Of a stretch of DNA of 64,000 nt, positions 36,476 to 45,663 are shown piece by piece. The notes beneath the pieces were generated by a model. The model did not search any database and was not told where the DNA came from. It worked only from the letters and a program-made list of their open reading frames with translations. The stretch is from JAPPHA01 sp965220985 (GTDB taxonomy: Bacteria; Pseudomonadota; Alphaproteobacteria; Rhodobacterales; Rhodobacteraceae): positions 2,170,001-2,234,000 of the forward strand of contig OZ244854.1 of the NCBI GenBank assembly GCA_965220985.1, read 5' to 3'. Positions within the stretch are counted from its first letter, which is position 1; each line of letters starts with the position of its first letter. Position numbers and translations under genes: made by a program.

Positions 36476-39121
36476 TCACGGCTCCGGGATCAGGATCTCG
36501 CGCTTGCCGACATGATTGGCCGCGCTCACCAGTCCGTCGTCTTCCATCTGTTCGACCAACCGTGCCGCCTTGTTGTATCCGATCGCGAGCTTTCGCTGGA
36601 TGTAGGATGTCGAGCACTTCCGATCCTGGGCCACGATCGACACGGCCTGCTGATAGAGGTCTTCCTTGCCGTTGCTGCCGCCACGGCCGATGATCAGATT
36701 GACCTCCGACTCGGTGGCGTCGTCGAGCCCCTCGACCACCCCGTTGACATACTCGGGCGGGCCGAAGGCCTTCAGATGGGTCACGACCGACTCGACTTCC
36801 GAGTCGCTGACGAAGGGGCTGTGAATCCGGGTGATCTTGCCGCCGCCTGCCATGTACAGCATGTCACCGGTCCCGAGCAGCTGTTCCGCACCCATCTCGC
36901 CGATGATCGTGCGGCTGTCGATTCTGGACGTGACCTGGAACGAGATTCGCGTCGGGAAGTTGGCCTTGATCGTCCCGGTGATGACGTCGACCGACGGTCG
37001 CTGGGTCGCCATGATCAGGTGGATGCCGGATGCCCGCGCCATCTGGGACAGTCGCTGAATGCAAGCCTCGATTTCCTTGCCGGCAACCATCATCAGGTCG
37101 GCCATCTCGTCGACGATGACGACGACGAACGGCAGCTTGTTGGTGTCGAGGTGCTGGGTTTCGAAAATCGGTTCGCCCGTCTCGCTGTCGAACCCGGTCT
37201 GGACCTCGCGGGTGAATTCCTGCCCGCTCTTGAGCGCCTCCTCGATGCGAGCGTTGTAGCCGTGGATGTTGCGAACGCCGACCCACGACATCTTGCGATA
37301 CCGGTCCTCCATCTCGGCAACCACCCACTTGAGTGCCACGACCGCCTTCTTGGGGTCGGTCACGACCGGCGACATCAGGTGGGGAATCCCGTCATAGACG
37401 CTGAGTTCGAGCATCTTGGGATCGATCATGATCAACCGGCACTCGTCGGGCGACAGCCTGTAGAGGAGCGAGAGGATCATCGTGTTGATGGCAACCGACT
37501 TGCCCGATCCCGTGGTTCCCGCGATCAGGAGGTGCGGCATGCGAGCGAGATCGGCGATGACCGGCGTTCCGCCGATGTCCTTGCCCAGCGCCAGCGGCAG
37601 ATGGTTCTTGCCGTCATCGTAGGACTTGGTCGACAGGATCTCGTTCAGGAGGACTTTTTCGCGGTGCAGGTTGGGCAGTTCGATCCCGATTACCGTTCGA
37701 CCCGGAATCGTCGACACCCGGGCCGACAGCGCCGACATCGAGCGGGCGATGTCGTCGGCAAGCCCGATGATCCGGCTCGCTTTCAGACCGGGCGCGGGCT
37801 CGAGTTCGTACATGGTCACGACTGGACCCGGACGCACCGAAATGATGTCGCCCTTGATCCCGTAGTCGTCGAGAACGTTCTCGAGCATTCGCGCGTTCTC
37901 CTCGAGCGCGTCGTCGCTCAGGCTCTGACGCACGATGCTCGTTGGCGAAGCGAGAAGTCCGAGCGGCGGCAAGACGTAATCGCCGGGGCGGGCATCGGGA
38001 AACAGGCTCGGTTGCGCCTCGGATTTCGCGCGCTGGCTTGCCTTCCGCGCAGCCTTTGTCTTGCCGCGAACGCGGGTCGAGCGTTCCGGTTTCGCGGGCT
38101 CGACCGGCGCCATGCGCGGCGGCGCCGGACCGAGGCGTAGTTCCCCCGGAACCGTTTCGGCGTCATCGTCGGTCATGGCGCGCTCGGCGCCAGAGTCCGC
38201 CGTCTGCGGTCCGGTCTCGATTCGCGATTCCTCGTCGGTCCACAGGTCTGCGGCAGCGATGATGGTTTCGGACTCGTGCTGCTCGCCTGCCGCTTCGACC
38301 GGGCGGCGACGCCGCGGGACGATTCGGCCGATTCGAGACCAGAATCCGGGTCGGGCGGCTTGGGACGCCGACGTCGCCGGGTCGGAGGTCGGGGTCATGG
38401 CCGCAACGCCATGATCCCTCTTCTGGACCGGAGGTTCGAAGCGGCCACGGCTCAGTTTTTCCCTGACGTTCGAGTCGGGACGCAGAACCATGTTGGCGAC
38501 GCTTCGCAGGCAGATGGCGTAGGTGAACAGCAGCAACCGCAACCCGTGGACGAGTTCACCCCGTGTCGCGCCCAGGGCGGCAAGGGTGGCGACCAGCGTC
38601 AGCGCGGCGAGGCACGACGTGATCACGGTCAACTCGATGCTCGGTTCGAGGAGATCCTGAAGAATGACCAGGCGGAGGATTGCGTCCCCGAACAGGCCGC
38701 CCATCCCGAATTCCTGGCCCCAGAAGGGAAGGGGCACATTTGACGACAAGAACAGCGAGGACACGGCGACCGCGACGAAGACAAGCGGCGCGCGATAGAG
38801 AATGCGCGAATCGCCGACATGGAGAAGCAGCCGCAGCCCCCAGATTGTTGCAGAAAGCGGTATCACCCACGCCGCAAGACCGCAGACCATGATCAGCGGA
38901 TTTGCAACCGCGGCTCCGAACGCCCCGAGCATGTTCGAGGGCGGTTCGCTGGAGGCGACAAACCAGCTCGCATCGTCAAGCGAATAGGTCGACAGCGCGA
39001 CTCCCAGCGCAATCGAAGCGGCAACCAGGGCGATTCCGATCGCTTCGATCGATCGATTCCTGATCGCGGCGTAGGTTCGTGGATCGAGAAGTGGGGCGCG
39101 ACGCCCGCTCATGATGGCCAT
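36476..39121 (-). CDS. ftsK: DNA translocase FtsK
   Basis: 881 residues. Four membrane segments lie at about 24-46, 70-100, 111-127 and 164-185. A Pro/Ala/charged linker runs to about 375. The RecA-like motor has Walker A GTTGSGKS (535-542) and Walker B LIMIDPKMLE. The C-terminal gamma winged helix (about 815-881), with SYIQRKLAIGYNKAARL, recognises KOPS sites. FtsK anchors at the septum and pumps chromosome termini for XerCD dimer resolution. The gene starts 7 bp after the dapC-like stop and is followed by lolA. Confidence 0.97.
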   Translation of the reverse strand: MAIMSGRRAPLLDPRTYAAIRNRSIEAIGIALVAASIALGVALSTYSLDDASWFVASSEPPSNMLGAFGAAVANPLIMVCGLAAWVIPLSATIWGLRLLLHVGDSRILYRAPLVFVAVAVSSLFLSSNVPLPFWGQEFGMGGLFGDAILRLVILQDLLEPSIELTVITSCLAALTLVATLAALGATRGELVHGLRLLLFTYAICLRSVANMVLRPDSNVREKLSRGRFEPPVQKRDHGVAAMTPTSDPATSASQAARPGFWSRIGRIVPRRRRPVEAAGEQHESETIIAAADLWTDEESRIETGPQTADSGAERAMTDDDAETVPGELRLGPAPPRMAPVEPAKPERSTRVRGKTKAARKASQRAKSEAQPSLFPDARPGDYVLPPLGLLASPTSIVRQSLSDDALEENARMLENVLDDYGIKGDIISVRPGPVVTMYELEPAPGLKASRIIGLADDIARSMSALSARVSTIPGRTVIGIELPNLHREKVLLNEILSTKSYDDGKNHLPLALGKDIGGTPVIADLARMPHLLIAGTTGSGKSVAINTMILSLLYRLSPDECRLIMIDPKMLELSVYDGIPHLMSPVVTDPKKAVVALKWVVAEMEDRYRKMSWVGVRNIHGYNARIEEALKSGQEFTREVQTGFDSETGEPIFETQHLDTNKLPFVVVIVDEMADLMMVAGKEIEACIQRLSQMARASGIHLIMATQRPSVDVITGTIKANFPTRISFQVTSRIDSRTIIGEMGAEQLLGTGDMLYMAGGGKITRIHSPFVSDSEVESVVTHLKAFGPPEYVNGVVEGLDDATESEVNLIIGRGGSNGKEDLYQQAVSIVAQDRKCSTSYIQRKLAIGYNKAARLVEQMEDDGLVSAANHVGKREILIPEP

Positions 39122-39128
39122 TTGGTGA

Positions 39129-40325
39129 CTAGCCTCCCGAAATCATGGATTGAAGCGTTCGAAGGCCGAACTCGATCTTTGCCGGTTCGTGCGTGATCGA
39201 GACGCGGATGAAGGGACCGCCCGGGTCCGGCTTGCCGGATTCGGGCGGACCGGAGAGATAGGCGCCTGGCAGAACCCGAACACCGGTCTTTCGCCAGAGA
39301 TCGAGAGCCGTGGCTTCGCCATCACCGGTCCGCAGCCAGAGAAACATCCCGGCCTCGATCGGCCTGTAAATGCTTGTGTCAAATTCAGAAAACACCGCGT
39401 CGGCGAGTTCGTACTTGCGGATGTACTCAAGCCGGCTGGCATTCACGTGGTCCTCGTCCGACCATGCTCGCGCGGACACCCGCTGGATCGGCAGCGGCAG
39501 CGGGGCGCCGCCATAGGCACGGTGCTTGCGAAGCTCGGCAATGGCCTTCGCGCCGCCAGCGACGAATCCGGATCTGAGGCCGGGCAGGTTCGACCGCTTG
39601 GACAGGGAGTTGAACGCGACAACGCGGTCAAGGTCCGCCGACAGGCTGTCGGCGACCTCGAGGATGCCGGGCGGAGGGTCGCCCCGGTAGACTTCGGAAT
39701 AGCACTCGTCGGCAAACACCACGAAGTCATGGGCTTCCGCCAGCTTGATCAGGGATGCAAGCCAGTCGAAAGGCGCGATCACCCCTTGAGGGTTCGATGG
39801 GGAGCAGATGTAAACGATCGCTGTCCGGTCCAGTGTGGCGCGATCGAGCCGCGCGAAATCCGGCAGAAACCCGGTCTCCGCAATTGCCGGGACGAGAATC
39901 GGCATGGCGCCCGCCGCCGCAGCGGCTCCCGCGTAGACCTGGTAATAGGGTGTCGGCATGGCGACGACAGGTCGCGACTTCGCCTTTCGCTCGGGACACA
40001 GGGCGAGGCAAGCGTTGAACAGTCCTTCTCTCGATCCATTGACGGCCATGACCTGCGTCTGCGGGTCGAGCGTCACCCCGTAGCGGCGTCGGATCCAGTC
40101 GGCGATCGAGGCCAACAGTTCTTCCGAGCCGGCGTTTGGCGGATAATGACGGAAGCCATCCACGTTCTCGATCAGGACGGGTCCGACAAAGTCAGGGGGA
40201 GCGTGCCTTGGTTGACCCAAGGCCAGATCAAGCACATCTCCACCGGCAGCCTCGCCGCCAAGCAGCGCGCGGAGCCGCGTAAACGGATATGCCGGCAAAT
40301 TCGAAAACCGCTCGTCGAGCCTCAT
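39129..40325 (-). CDS. Class I/II aminotransferase, probable succinyldiaminopimelate transaminase (DapC-like)
   Basis: 398 residues, PLP fold type I. Motifs: ALGQPRHAPP, AVNGSREGLF, YICSPSNPQGV, FADECYSEVY and the PLP lysine in NSLSKRSNLPGLRSGF. The SLSKRSN pattern and the link to ftsK match the succinyldiaminopimelate transaminases of alpha- and betaproteobacteria, which act in the lysine/DAP pathway with dapA at 24 kb. A general aspartate or branched-chain aminotransferase cannot be excluded. Confidence 0.88.
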   Translation of the reverse strand: MRLDERFSNLPAYPFTRLRALLGGEAAGGDVLDLALGQPRHAPPDFVGPVLIENVDGFRHYPPNAGSEELLASIADWIRRRYGVTLDPQTQVMAVNGSREGLFNACLALCPERKAKSRPVVAMPTPYYQVYAGAAAAAGAMPILVPAIAETGFLPDFARLDRATLDRTAIVYICSPSNPQGVIAPFDWLASLIKLAEAHDFVVFADECYSEVYRGDPPPGILEVADSLSADLDRVVAFNSLSKRSNLPGLRSGFVAGGAKAIAELRKHRAYGGAPLPLPIQRVSARAWSDEDHVNASRLEYIRKYELADAVFSEFDTSIYRPIEAGMFLWLRTGDGEATALDLWRKTGVRVLPGAYLSGPPESGKPDPGGPFIRVSITHEPAKIEFGLRTLQSMISGG

Positions 40326-40584
40326 TGCCTGCCTCAGGGGGTCGGAACCTGTTGGTTCTTCTTTTGCTTTTGCACCAGAATATCGAAATAACGCAAAAGG
40401 ATCAAAAATTATTTTTGCGCATCGATCCGTTGCAACGGGCGCAACCTGTGCTTGTGGCGCGAAGGCCGCCTGTCATCGGCCCACGAAACCATTGAAAAAG
40501 CTACAAGAATCGGCTGCATCCGGTGTGGTGATGAAGGATCCCGATGGACTTGATGAGGCTTGCCGACCAAGCGGAGTTTTCCTG

Positions 40585-41919
40585 TCAGATCACCCGTTCG
40601 ATCGCGACTCCGAGGCTCAGAAGGTCGCCTTCTGTCATCGGCAATCCGCTGATCATCAAGCCGCAGGAGGGAACGCCGGCGGGCAGCGTCAGGGCGCACT
40701 GACCGAGAAGATTGAGGATCCTCGTGTTGCGCAAGGCAAGAAGGTTGGCGCGCGCGTATTCGACGGAGTCGCTGTTCAGTCTTTCGATTTCAGGCGGGCG
40801 AATGGCAGATGTCGGCGCCAGGACAGCGGCATGACCGCTCACGCGACGCTGGAACGAGGCCTTGAGTTCGGGAATGCGATGCCATGCCTTGATGTACTCC
40901 GTCGCGAGAATGGTCTTGCCGCCCCGGAACCGCTCGAGGATCGGGCCGTACATCAGGTCCGGATTCGCTTCGATGAGGGATCCCCATTCGGCGTATGCCT
41001 CGCCAAGCACGAGGCAGCCCACAAGATCCAGCGCCTCGCGATACTCCGGAATCGGCGCCGTTTCGATGACGCAACCGGCGCTCTCGAGCGCGCGGATCGA
41101 TCGTTCGAAGGCTTCGGCGGGGGCATCCTCGATTTCGTCCAGAACCAGGTCGTCGGGAATCAGGAATTTCAACCCCGACAATGTGGCAGGCTGAACGGCG
41201 TTCGGTTGCTTGCCTTCGAGGGCGGCCATCAGCATGCCCGCATCTTCGACGGTCCGGGTCAGCGGGCCGACTGTGTCGAATGATCGACAAAGCGGCACGA
41301 CGCCATCGAGCGACAGCCGGCCATGCGTGGTCTTGAGACCGACCAGATCGTTCCATGCGGCCGGCACCCGCACGGAGCCGCCGGTATCCGACCCGATTGA
41401 CGCCGGAGCGAGCCCGAAGGCGACCGAGGCGGCCGAACCCGATGACGATCCGCCGGGAACAAGGCCCGGCCCGAGGATGCACGGGGGAGTCGCGGTCATG
41501 GGGTTGTAACCAAGGCCCGAAAACGCGAATTCCGACTGGTGAGTCTTGCCAAGGCAGACAAGACCGAGCGAATCCGCATTCGCGAGAACCGTGGCATCGG
41601 TGTCGGGGACACGACCCTTGAGCATCAACGAGCCCGACTCGGTTGCAATGCCGGCCGTGTCGAAAAGATCCTTCCACGAAATCGGCACCCCGTCGAGCGG
41701 ACTCAACCTTTCGCCGGACTTCGCTCGTTTCGACGCGTTGTCGGCTTCCGCACGCGCTCGGTCCGCAGTCGTCCTGGCGTAGATTCGAGAACCGTCGGGA
41801 TGGTTGTCGATGGCGTCAAGAAAGGCGTCGGTCAGATCCCGGGGATCGATCTTGCCCGCTCCGATCTGGCGTCCGAGGTCGGCGGCGCTCGATGTCAGCC
41901 ACGTCGATGGTTGTGTCAT
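40585..41919 (-). CDS. Amidase signature family protein
   Basis: 444 residues. The Ser-cisSer-Lys triad is complete: K83 (SWKDLFD), cis-Ser about 158 (GGSSSGSA) and nucleophile S182 (SDTGGS). These enzymes hydrolyse amides, and the family includes GatA, but GatA would be about 490 residues and next to gatB/gatC. It is therefore read as a catabolic amidase of unknown substrate. The 259 bp between its end and the dapC-like gene start contain nothing recognisable. A rhomboid gene lies 85 bp upstream on the same strand. Confidence 0.9.
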   Translation of the reverse strand: MTQPSTWLTSSAADLGRQIGAGKIDPRDLTDAFLDAIDNHPDGSRIYARTTADRARAEADNASKRAKSGERLSPLDGVPISWKDLFDTAGIATESGSLMLKGRVPDTDATVLANADSLGLVCLGKTHQSEFAFSGLGYNPMTATPPCILGPGLVPGGSSSGSAASVAFGLAPASIGSDTGGSVRVPAAWNDLVGLKTTHGRLSLDGVVPLCRSFDTVGPLTRTVEDAGMLMAALEGKQPNAVQPATLSGLKFLIPDDLVLDEIEDAPAEAFERSIRALESAGCVIETAPIPEYREALDLVGCLVLGEAYAEWGSLIEANPDLMYGPILERFRGGKTILATEYIKAWHRIPELKASFQRRVSGHAAVLAPTSAIRPPEIERLNSDSVEYARANLLALRNTRILNLLGQCALTLPAGVPSCGLMISGLPMTEGDLLSLGVAIERVI

Positions 41920-42004
41920 TGCTGTCTCCTGTCTGACCCCTTGGCCTCAATATTGCCGGGACACCGGCCGTGAATGGGTTGCGACCTGCCTTCCTTTGGA
42001 TCCT

Positions 42005-42664
42005 TCACCAGTGACCGGCACGCCTGCGCGCCGAGAACCGCGCGAGACCCTCCGCTGCAGCGATGCCGGCAACAAACCCGCCAAGATGTGCCTCCCAGGC
42101 GAGGTTTCCGCTGAACGCGAAGTAGATCAGGACATTGGCCGCGATCAACCCGACGACGGTTTTCAGGACGGGGGTGACGGACATTCCGAGTCGGTGTCGC
42201 AGCCGGAAGTCCCAGTGCAGCCACATGCCGAGAAACCCGAATGCGGCACCCGAAGCGCCGATCATGGGTGCGTCCGACGACGACAGAAACTGGAAACCGA
42301 GAGCTCCGGCGATTGCGGACAAAACGAACAGCGCCAGCATGGTCCATGCACCGGTGCGTGCCGCGATCTGCTTGCCGATCGCGAGAATTACGGTGGCATT
42401 GAGCGCGACGTGAAACGGCCCGCCGTGAAGAAAGGCATGGCTCACGTACATGGTGAGCCACTGTTCCTCGAACATTCCCACCACGGTTCCGGTCGCCAAG
42501 GGTCGCCAAAAGGCGCCGTGGACAATCGCGTACCGCCGCCACTCCGCATCGACCCAGCCCCGATCGGCGGCCCACAGCAGCAGTTCGATGGCGACAAGCG
42601 CCCCGACCAGACAGGTGAGTTGCCACGGCAGTCGACCGCCGTGGCGCGCGCGAGACTCAGGCAT
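42005..42664 (-). CDS. Rhomboid family intramembrane serine protease
   Basis: 219 residues with about six membrane helices. The catalytic dyad is visible: S138 in GASGAAFG and H193 in WEAHLGGF, with the helix-2 HGGPFHVALNA pattern carrying the oxyanion His/Asn. Rhomboids cut membrane proteins within or near the bilayer. The product ends in a basic tail (ARFSARRRAGHW). Substrates are unknown. Confidence 0.93.
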   Translation of the reverse strand: MPESRARHGGRLPWQLTCLVGALVAIELLLWAADRGWVDAEWRRYAIVHGAFWRPLATGTVVGMFEEQWLTMYVSHAFLHGGPFHVALNATVILAIGKQIAARTGAWTMLALFVLSAIAGALGFQFLSSSDAPMIGASGAAFGFLGMWLHWDFRLRHRLGMSVTPVLKTVVGLIAANVLIYFAFSGNLAWEAHLGGFVAGIAAAEGLARFSARRRAGHW

Positions 42665-42767
42665 GCTGTCTCCGGAACTCCCGCTGTCGCATCAACCGCG
42701 GTTCTGGCAATCGGTGCGCCGCGATGATCACCTCGATCGACTCGGCGGTTCGTCAATCCCGACGCGA

Positions 42768-44075
42768 TCAGATGTCGATGGCGTTTTCGCGTTCCCAAGA
42801 CGTGAAATGGGCCATGTACCCGTCCCACTCCTGCGACTTGAGCTTGAGGAAGGCGTCCGAGAACTCGTCGCCCAGCATCGATCGCAACGGCTTGTCGCGT
42901 TCGAAGGCTCTCAGGGCGTCAAGCATGTTGAGCGGCAGGCGCTTTGCTCCCCGCGCCTTGTGACCCTCGGCATACATGTCGATGTCGAGCCGCTTTCCCG
43001 GATCCGCCGACGATTCGATGCCAAGCAGCCCGGCCGCGATCACGGCAGCCTGGAACAGGTAGGGGTTGGTGGCGCCATCGGCGAGACGGAGCTCGAATCG
43101 ACCCGGCCCCGGGACCCGGACCATGTGGGTGCGGTTGTTGCCCGACCAGGTCATCGTGTTCGGCGCCCAGGTCGCCCCCGAATGCGTCACCGGCGCGTTG
43201 ATCCGCTTGTAGGAGTTGATCGTCGGATTGGTGATCGCCGAAAGCGCGGCAGCGTGCTTGACGATTCCGCCAAGGAAGTGCTTGGCGGTCGGCGACAATC
43301 CGAGTTCGTCGTCGCCTGCGAAGAGATTGGTGTCGCCATCGGCGCTCCACGCCGAAATATGGGCATGGCAGCCGTTTCCGGTCAGATGCGCGAACGGCTT
43401 CGGCATGAAGGTGGCTCGTAGACCGTGATTCTCGGCCACGGACTTGACCATGAACTTGAAGAACGAGTGCCTGTCGGCGGTCGTCAGCACGTCGCTGAAG
43501 TGGAAGTTCATCTCGAACTGGCCGTTCGCGTCCTCGTGGTCGTTTTGATACGGACCCCAGCCCAGCGCCAGCATGTTGTCGCAGATCTCGGTGATGACGT
43601 CGCAACGACGCATCAGGGCCTGTTGGTCGTAACAGGGCTTGCCCGCCGTATCTCGCTCGTCAAAGATCGCCGAACCGTCTGGCGTGACCAGGAAGAACTC
43701 GGCTTCGACCCCGGTCTGGATCGACATGCCATGTTCCTTGGCCTTTTCGATCAGGCGGCACAGGGTGTTTCGGGGCGCCTGGTCAACGCTCTTGCCTTCC
43801 ATCACGCAGTTGGCCGGAACCCAAGCGATCTTCGGCTTCCACGGCAGTTGCACTGCTGCGTCCGGGTCCGGCACGGCCAGCATGTCCGGATGGGCGGGCG
43901 TCATGTCGAGATGGGCGGCGAAACCGGCAAAACCCGCTCCGTCGGCCTCCATCTCGTCGATGGCTTCGAGTGGAACCAGCTTGGCTCTTTGAGCGCCGAA
44001 CAGGTCCGTGAACGAAATCAGGAAGTATTCGACACCGTTGTTACGCGCGAATTGACTGAGCTTTCCCACCATCAT
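42768..44075 (-). CDS. Glutamine synthetase family ligase, type III GlnT / gamma-glutamylmethylamide synthetase group
   Basis: 435 residues. The sequence begins FARNNGVEYFLISFTDLFGAQRAKLVP-like (residues ~8-34) and has glutamine-synthetase metal and ATP residues in GVEAEFFL, NGQFEMNF, GNGCHAHIS and RFELRLADGATNPY. It belongs to the GlnT group, which also contains GmaS, the enzyme that joins methylamine to glutamate in the N-methylglutamate route. Neighbours here (methyltransferase homologue, dimethylglycine-dehydrogenase-like genes) make an amine-glutamyl ligase plausible, but ammonia may be the substrate. AGGAGG lies just before the start, where two adjacent ATGs occur. Confidence 0.88.
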   Translation of the reverse strand: MMVGKLSQFARNNGVEYFLISFTDLFGAQRAKLVPLEAIDEMEADGAGFAGFAAHLDMTPAHPDMLAVPDPDAAVQLPWKPKIAWVPANCVMEGKSVDQAPRNTLCRLIEKAKEHGMSIQTGVEAEFFLVTPDGSAIFDERDTAGKPCYDQQALMRRCDVITEICDNMLALGWGPYQNDHEDANGQFEMNFHFSDVLTTADRHSFFKFMVKSVAENHGLRATFMPKPFAHLTGNGCHAHISAWSADGDTNLFAGDDELGLSPTAKHFLGGIVKHAAALSAITNPTINSYKRINAPVTHSGATWAPNTMTWSGNNRTHMVRVPGPGRFELRLADGATNPYLFQAAVIAAGLLGIESSADPGKRLDIDMYAEGHKARGAKRLPLNMLDALRAFERDKPLRSMLGDEFSDAFLKLKSQEWDGYMAHFTSWERENAIDI

Positions 44076-44313
44076 GTTCCTCCTGTGAGCCTTTGCATGT
44101 TCGAACCGGATCGGCCCGGTATCATTGAATCGTCAGGCGACAGAGCCGACAGGCGTCATGGTATACCTGACGTCGGCAGGTCAGCAACTCCCATCCGACC
44201 GGACGACGCCACCGCCGCGCGACGGCATTCAGGCCGGTGAACGCTGCCGCCGACGCTTGCCGCTTCCTTCCTCATTCGAAACGACAAGAAGATGCTCCGC
44301 TCGATCCGGAATC

Positions 44314-45621
44314 TCACCGCAATGATCGAAATGCAGCGTCGAAACCCTCCATGATCGGTCCGACATCGTCCGAAGACAGGCACAGAGGGGGCACCATGCG
44401 AAGCACGGATCGGTGCGGCCCCGATTTCGACAGGATGAGTCCGTGCTCGCGACAGGCTTCGAACACTTGGGCCGTCGCCTCCGCGTCGGGTTCCTTGGTT
44501 GTTCGATCTCGTACCAGTTCGACCGCCAGCATCAGCCCGCGTCCCCGCACATCTCCGATGACCGGATGTCTTTGCTGAAGTTGCCGCAACTCCGAAAGAA
44601 GCGTGCCACCGACCTGTCGGGCATTCTCCTGAAGCCGATCCGACTTCAGGATCTCGAGGACCGCGCGAGCCGCCGCGCAGCTCGTTGGGTTGGACCCGTA
44701 GGTGTGGAACAGGAACTTGTCGCCCATCGGTTCGGCAATCTGTCTTTGCGCAAAGACGGCCCCGATCGGGAATCCATTGCCCATCCCCTTGGCCATGACC
44801 ACGATTTCCGGGATCACCCCGTCTCTTTCGAATCCCCACATGTGGTCCCCGGTTCGACCGAAACCCGCCTGGACCTCGTCAGCGATGAGCACGCCGCCCT
44901 TCGCTCTGATGCGGGCTGCGGCTCCCGAGATGTAACCTGGAGGCATCTCGACGATGCCGCCGTATCCCTGGACGGGCTCGACGATCATTCCCGCGACCCG
45001 GCCTGTGGTCGCGGCATCGATGGCCCGCTCGATGTCGTTGAGGTAGGGCTCGGCCCCGGGGCCGAACACGCCGCGGTACTGGTTGGGATCGGCAACGAAA
45101 GTCACGTTGCCAGGAAGTCCGGGGCCGTGCCGAAATCCCGAAATCCCCGTCACCGACTGAGCGCCGAGCGTCGGGCCGTGGTATCCCGATCGCAACGCGA
45201 CGATGTCCTCGACGCCGGAATATCGCCTCGCCATCATGAGCGCGAGGTCGACCGCTTCAGCCCCCGAATTCGTGAAGTGCGCCACCCATTCGATTCCATC
45301 TCCCTGCGGCAGGGTCAGGGAGATTTCCTCGGCGAGATGGGCAGGAACCGGGTGGTGGAACATCGTCGTCGAGTGAATGAGGTCCTGCGCCTGACGCATG
45401 GCCGCATCGACAACCACCGGATGGGAATGACCGACCGATATGCAGACGTTCATTCCAAGCAGGTCGATGTAGCGTCGCCCCTCGCTGTCCCACAGGTACT
45501 GCATCGAACCCCGTCGAAACACGATCGGGTCCCGAAACGGAACGAACTTTCGTTGGGTTGCGGCGTAGAATCGATCTCTTCGCCGTGCCGTTTCCTCGAG
45601 GCTCCAATCGGTTTTGGTCAT
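44314..45621 (-). CDS. Class III aminotransferase (AGXT2-like)
   Basis: 435 residues. PLP fold type I motifs: FTNSGAEAVDLALMM, RSGYHGPTLGA, ADEVQAGFGRTGDHMW and the PLP lysine in IVVMAKGMGNGFPIGAV. The set resembles alanine-glyoxylate aminotransferase 2 and other omega-amino-acid transaminases. It stands 42 bp after the methyltransferase homologue and is likely in one operon with it and the sulfotransferase, so it may act on the amine or amino acid freed by demethylation (inference). It is a distinct paralogue of the aminotransferase at 19.5-20.8 kb. Confidence 0.88.
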   Translation of the reverse strand: MTKTDWSLEETARRRDRFYAATQRKFVPFRDPIVFRRGSMQYLWDSEGRRYIDLLGMNVCISVGHSHPVVVDAAMRQAQDLIHSTTMFHHPVPAHLAEEISLTLPQGDGIEWVAHFTNSGAEAVDLALMMARRYSGVEDIVALRSGYHGPTLGAQSVTGISGFRHGPGLPGNVTFVADPNQYRGVFGPGAEPYLNDIERAIDAATTGRVAGMIVEPVQGYGGIVEMPPGYISGAAARIRAKGGVLIADEVQAGFGRTGDHMWGFERDGVIPEIVVMAKGMGNGFPIGAVFAQRQIAEPMGDKFLFHTYGSNPTSCAAARAVLEILKSDRLQENARQVGGTLLSELRQLQQRHPVIGDVRGRGLMLAVELVRDRTTKEPDAEATAQVFEACREHGLILSKSGPHRSVLRMVPPLCLSSDDVGPIMEGFDAAFRSLR

Positions 45622-45663
45622 GACGTTTTTGCTTTCCTTGATGTCCCGTGCGGCATCGGTCTG

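Noticed and set aside
36332..38140. 602-codon plus-strand frame over ftsK
   Set aside because: Antisense shadow; the repetitive His/Asp/Arg content reflects ftsK codon usage.
40585..41919. GatA subunit of the amidotransferase
   Set aside because: Shorter than GatA and not beside gatB or gatC; amidase triad alone does not make it GatA.
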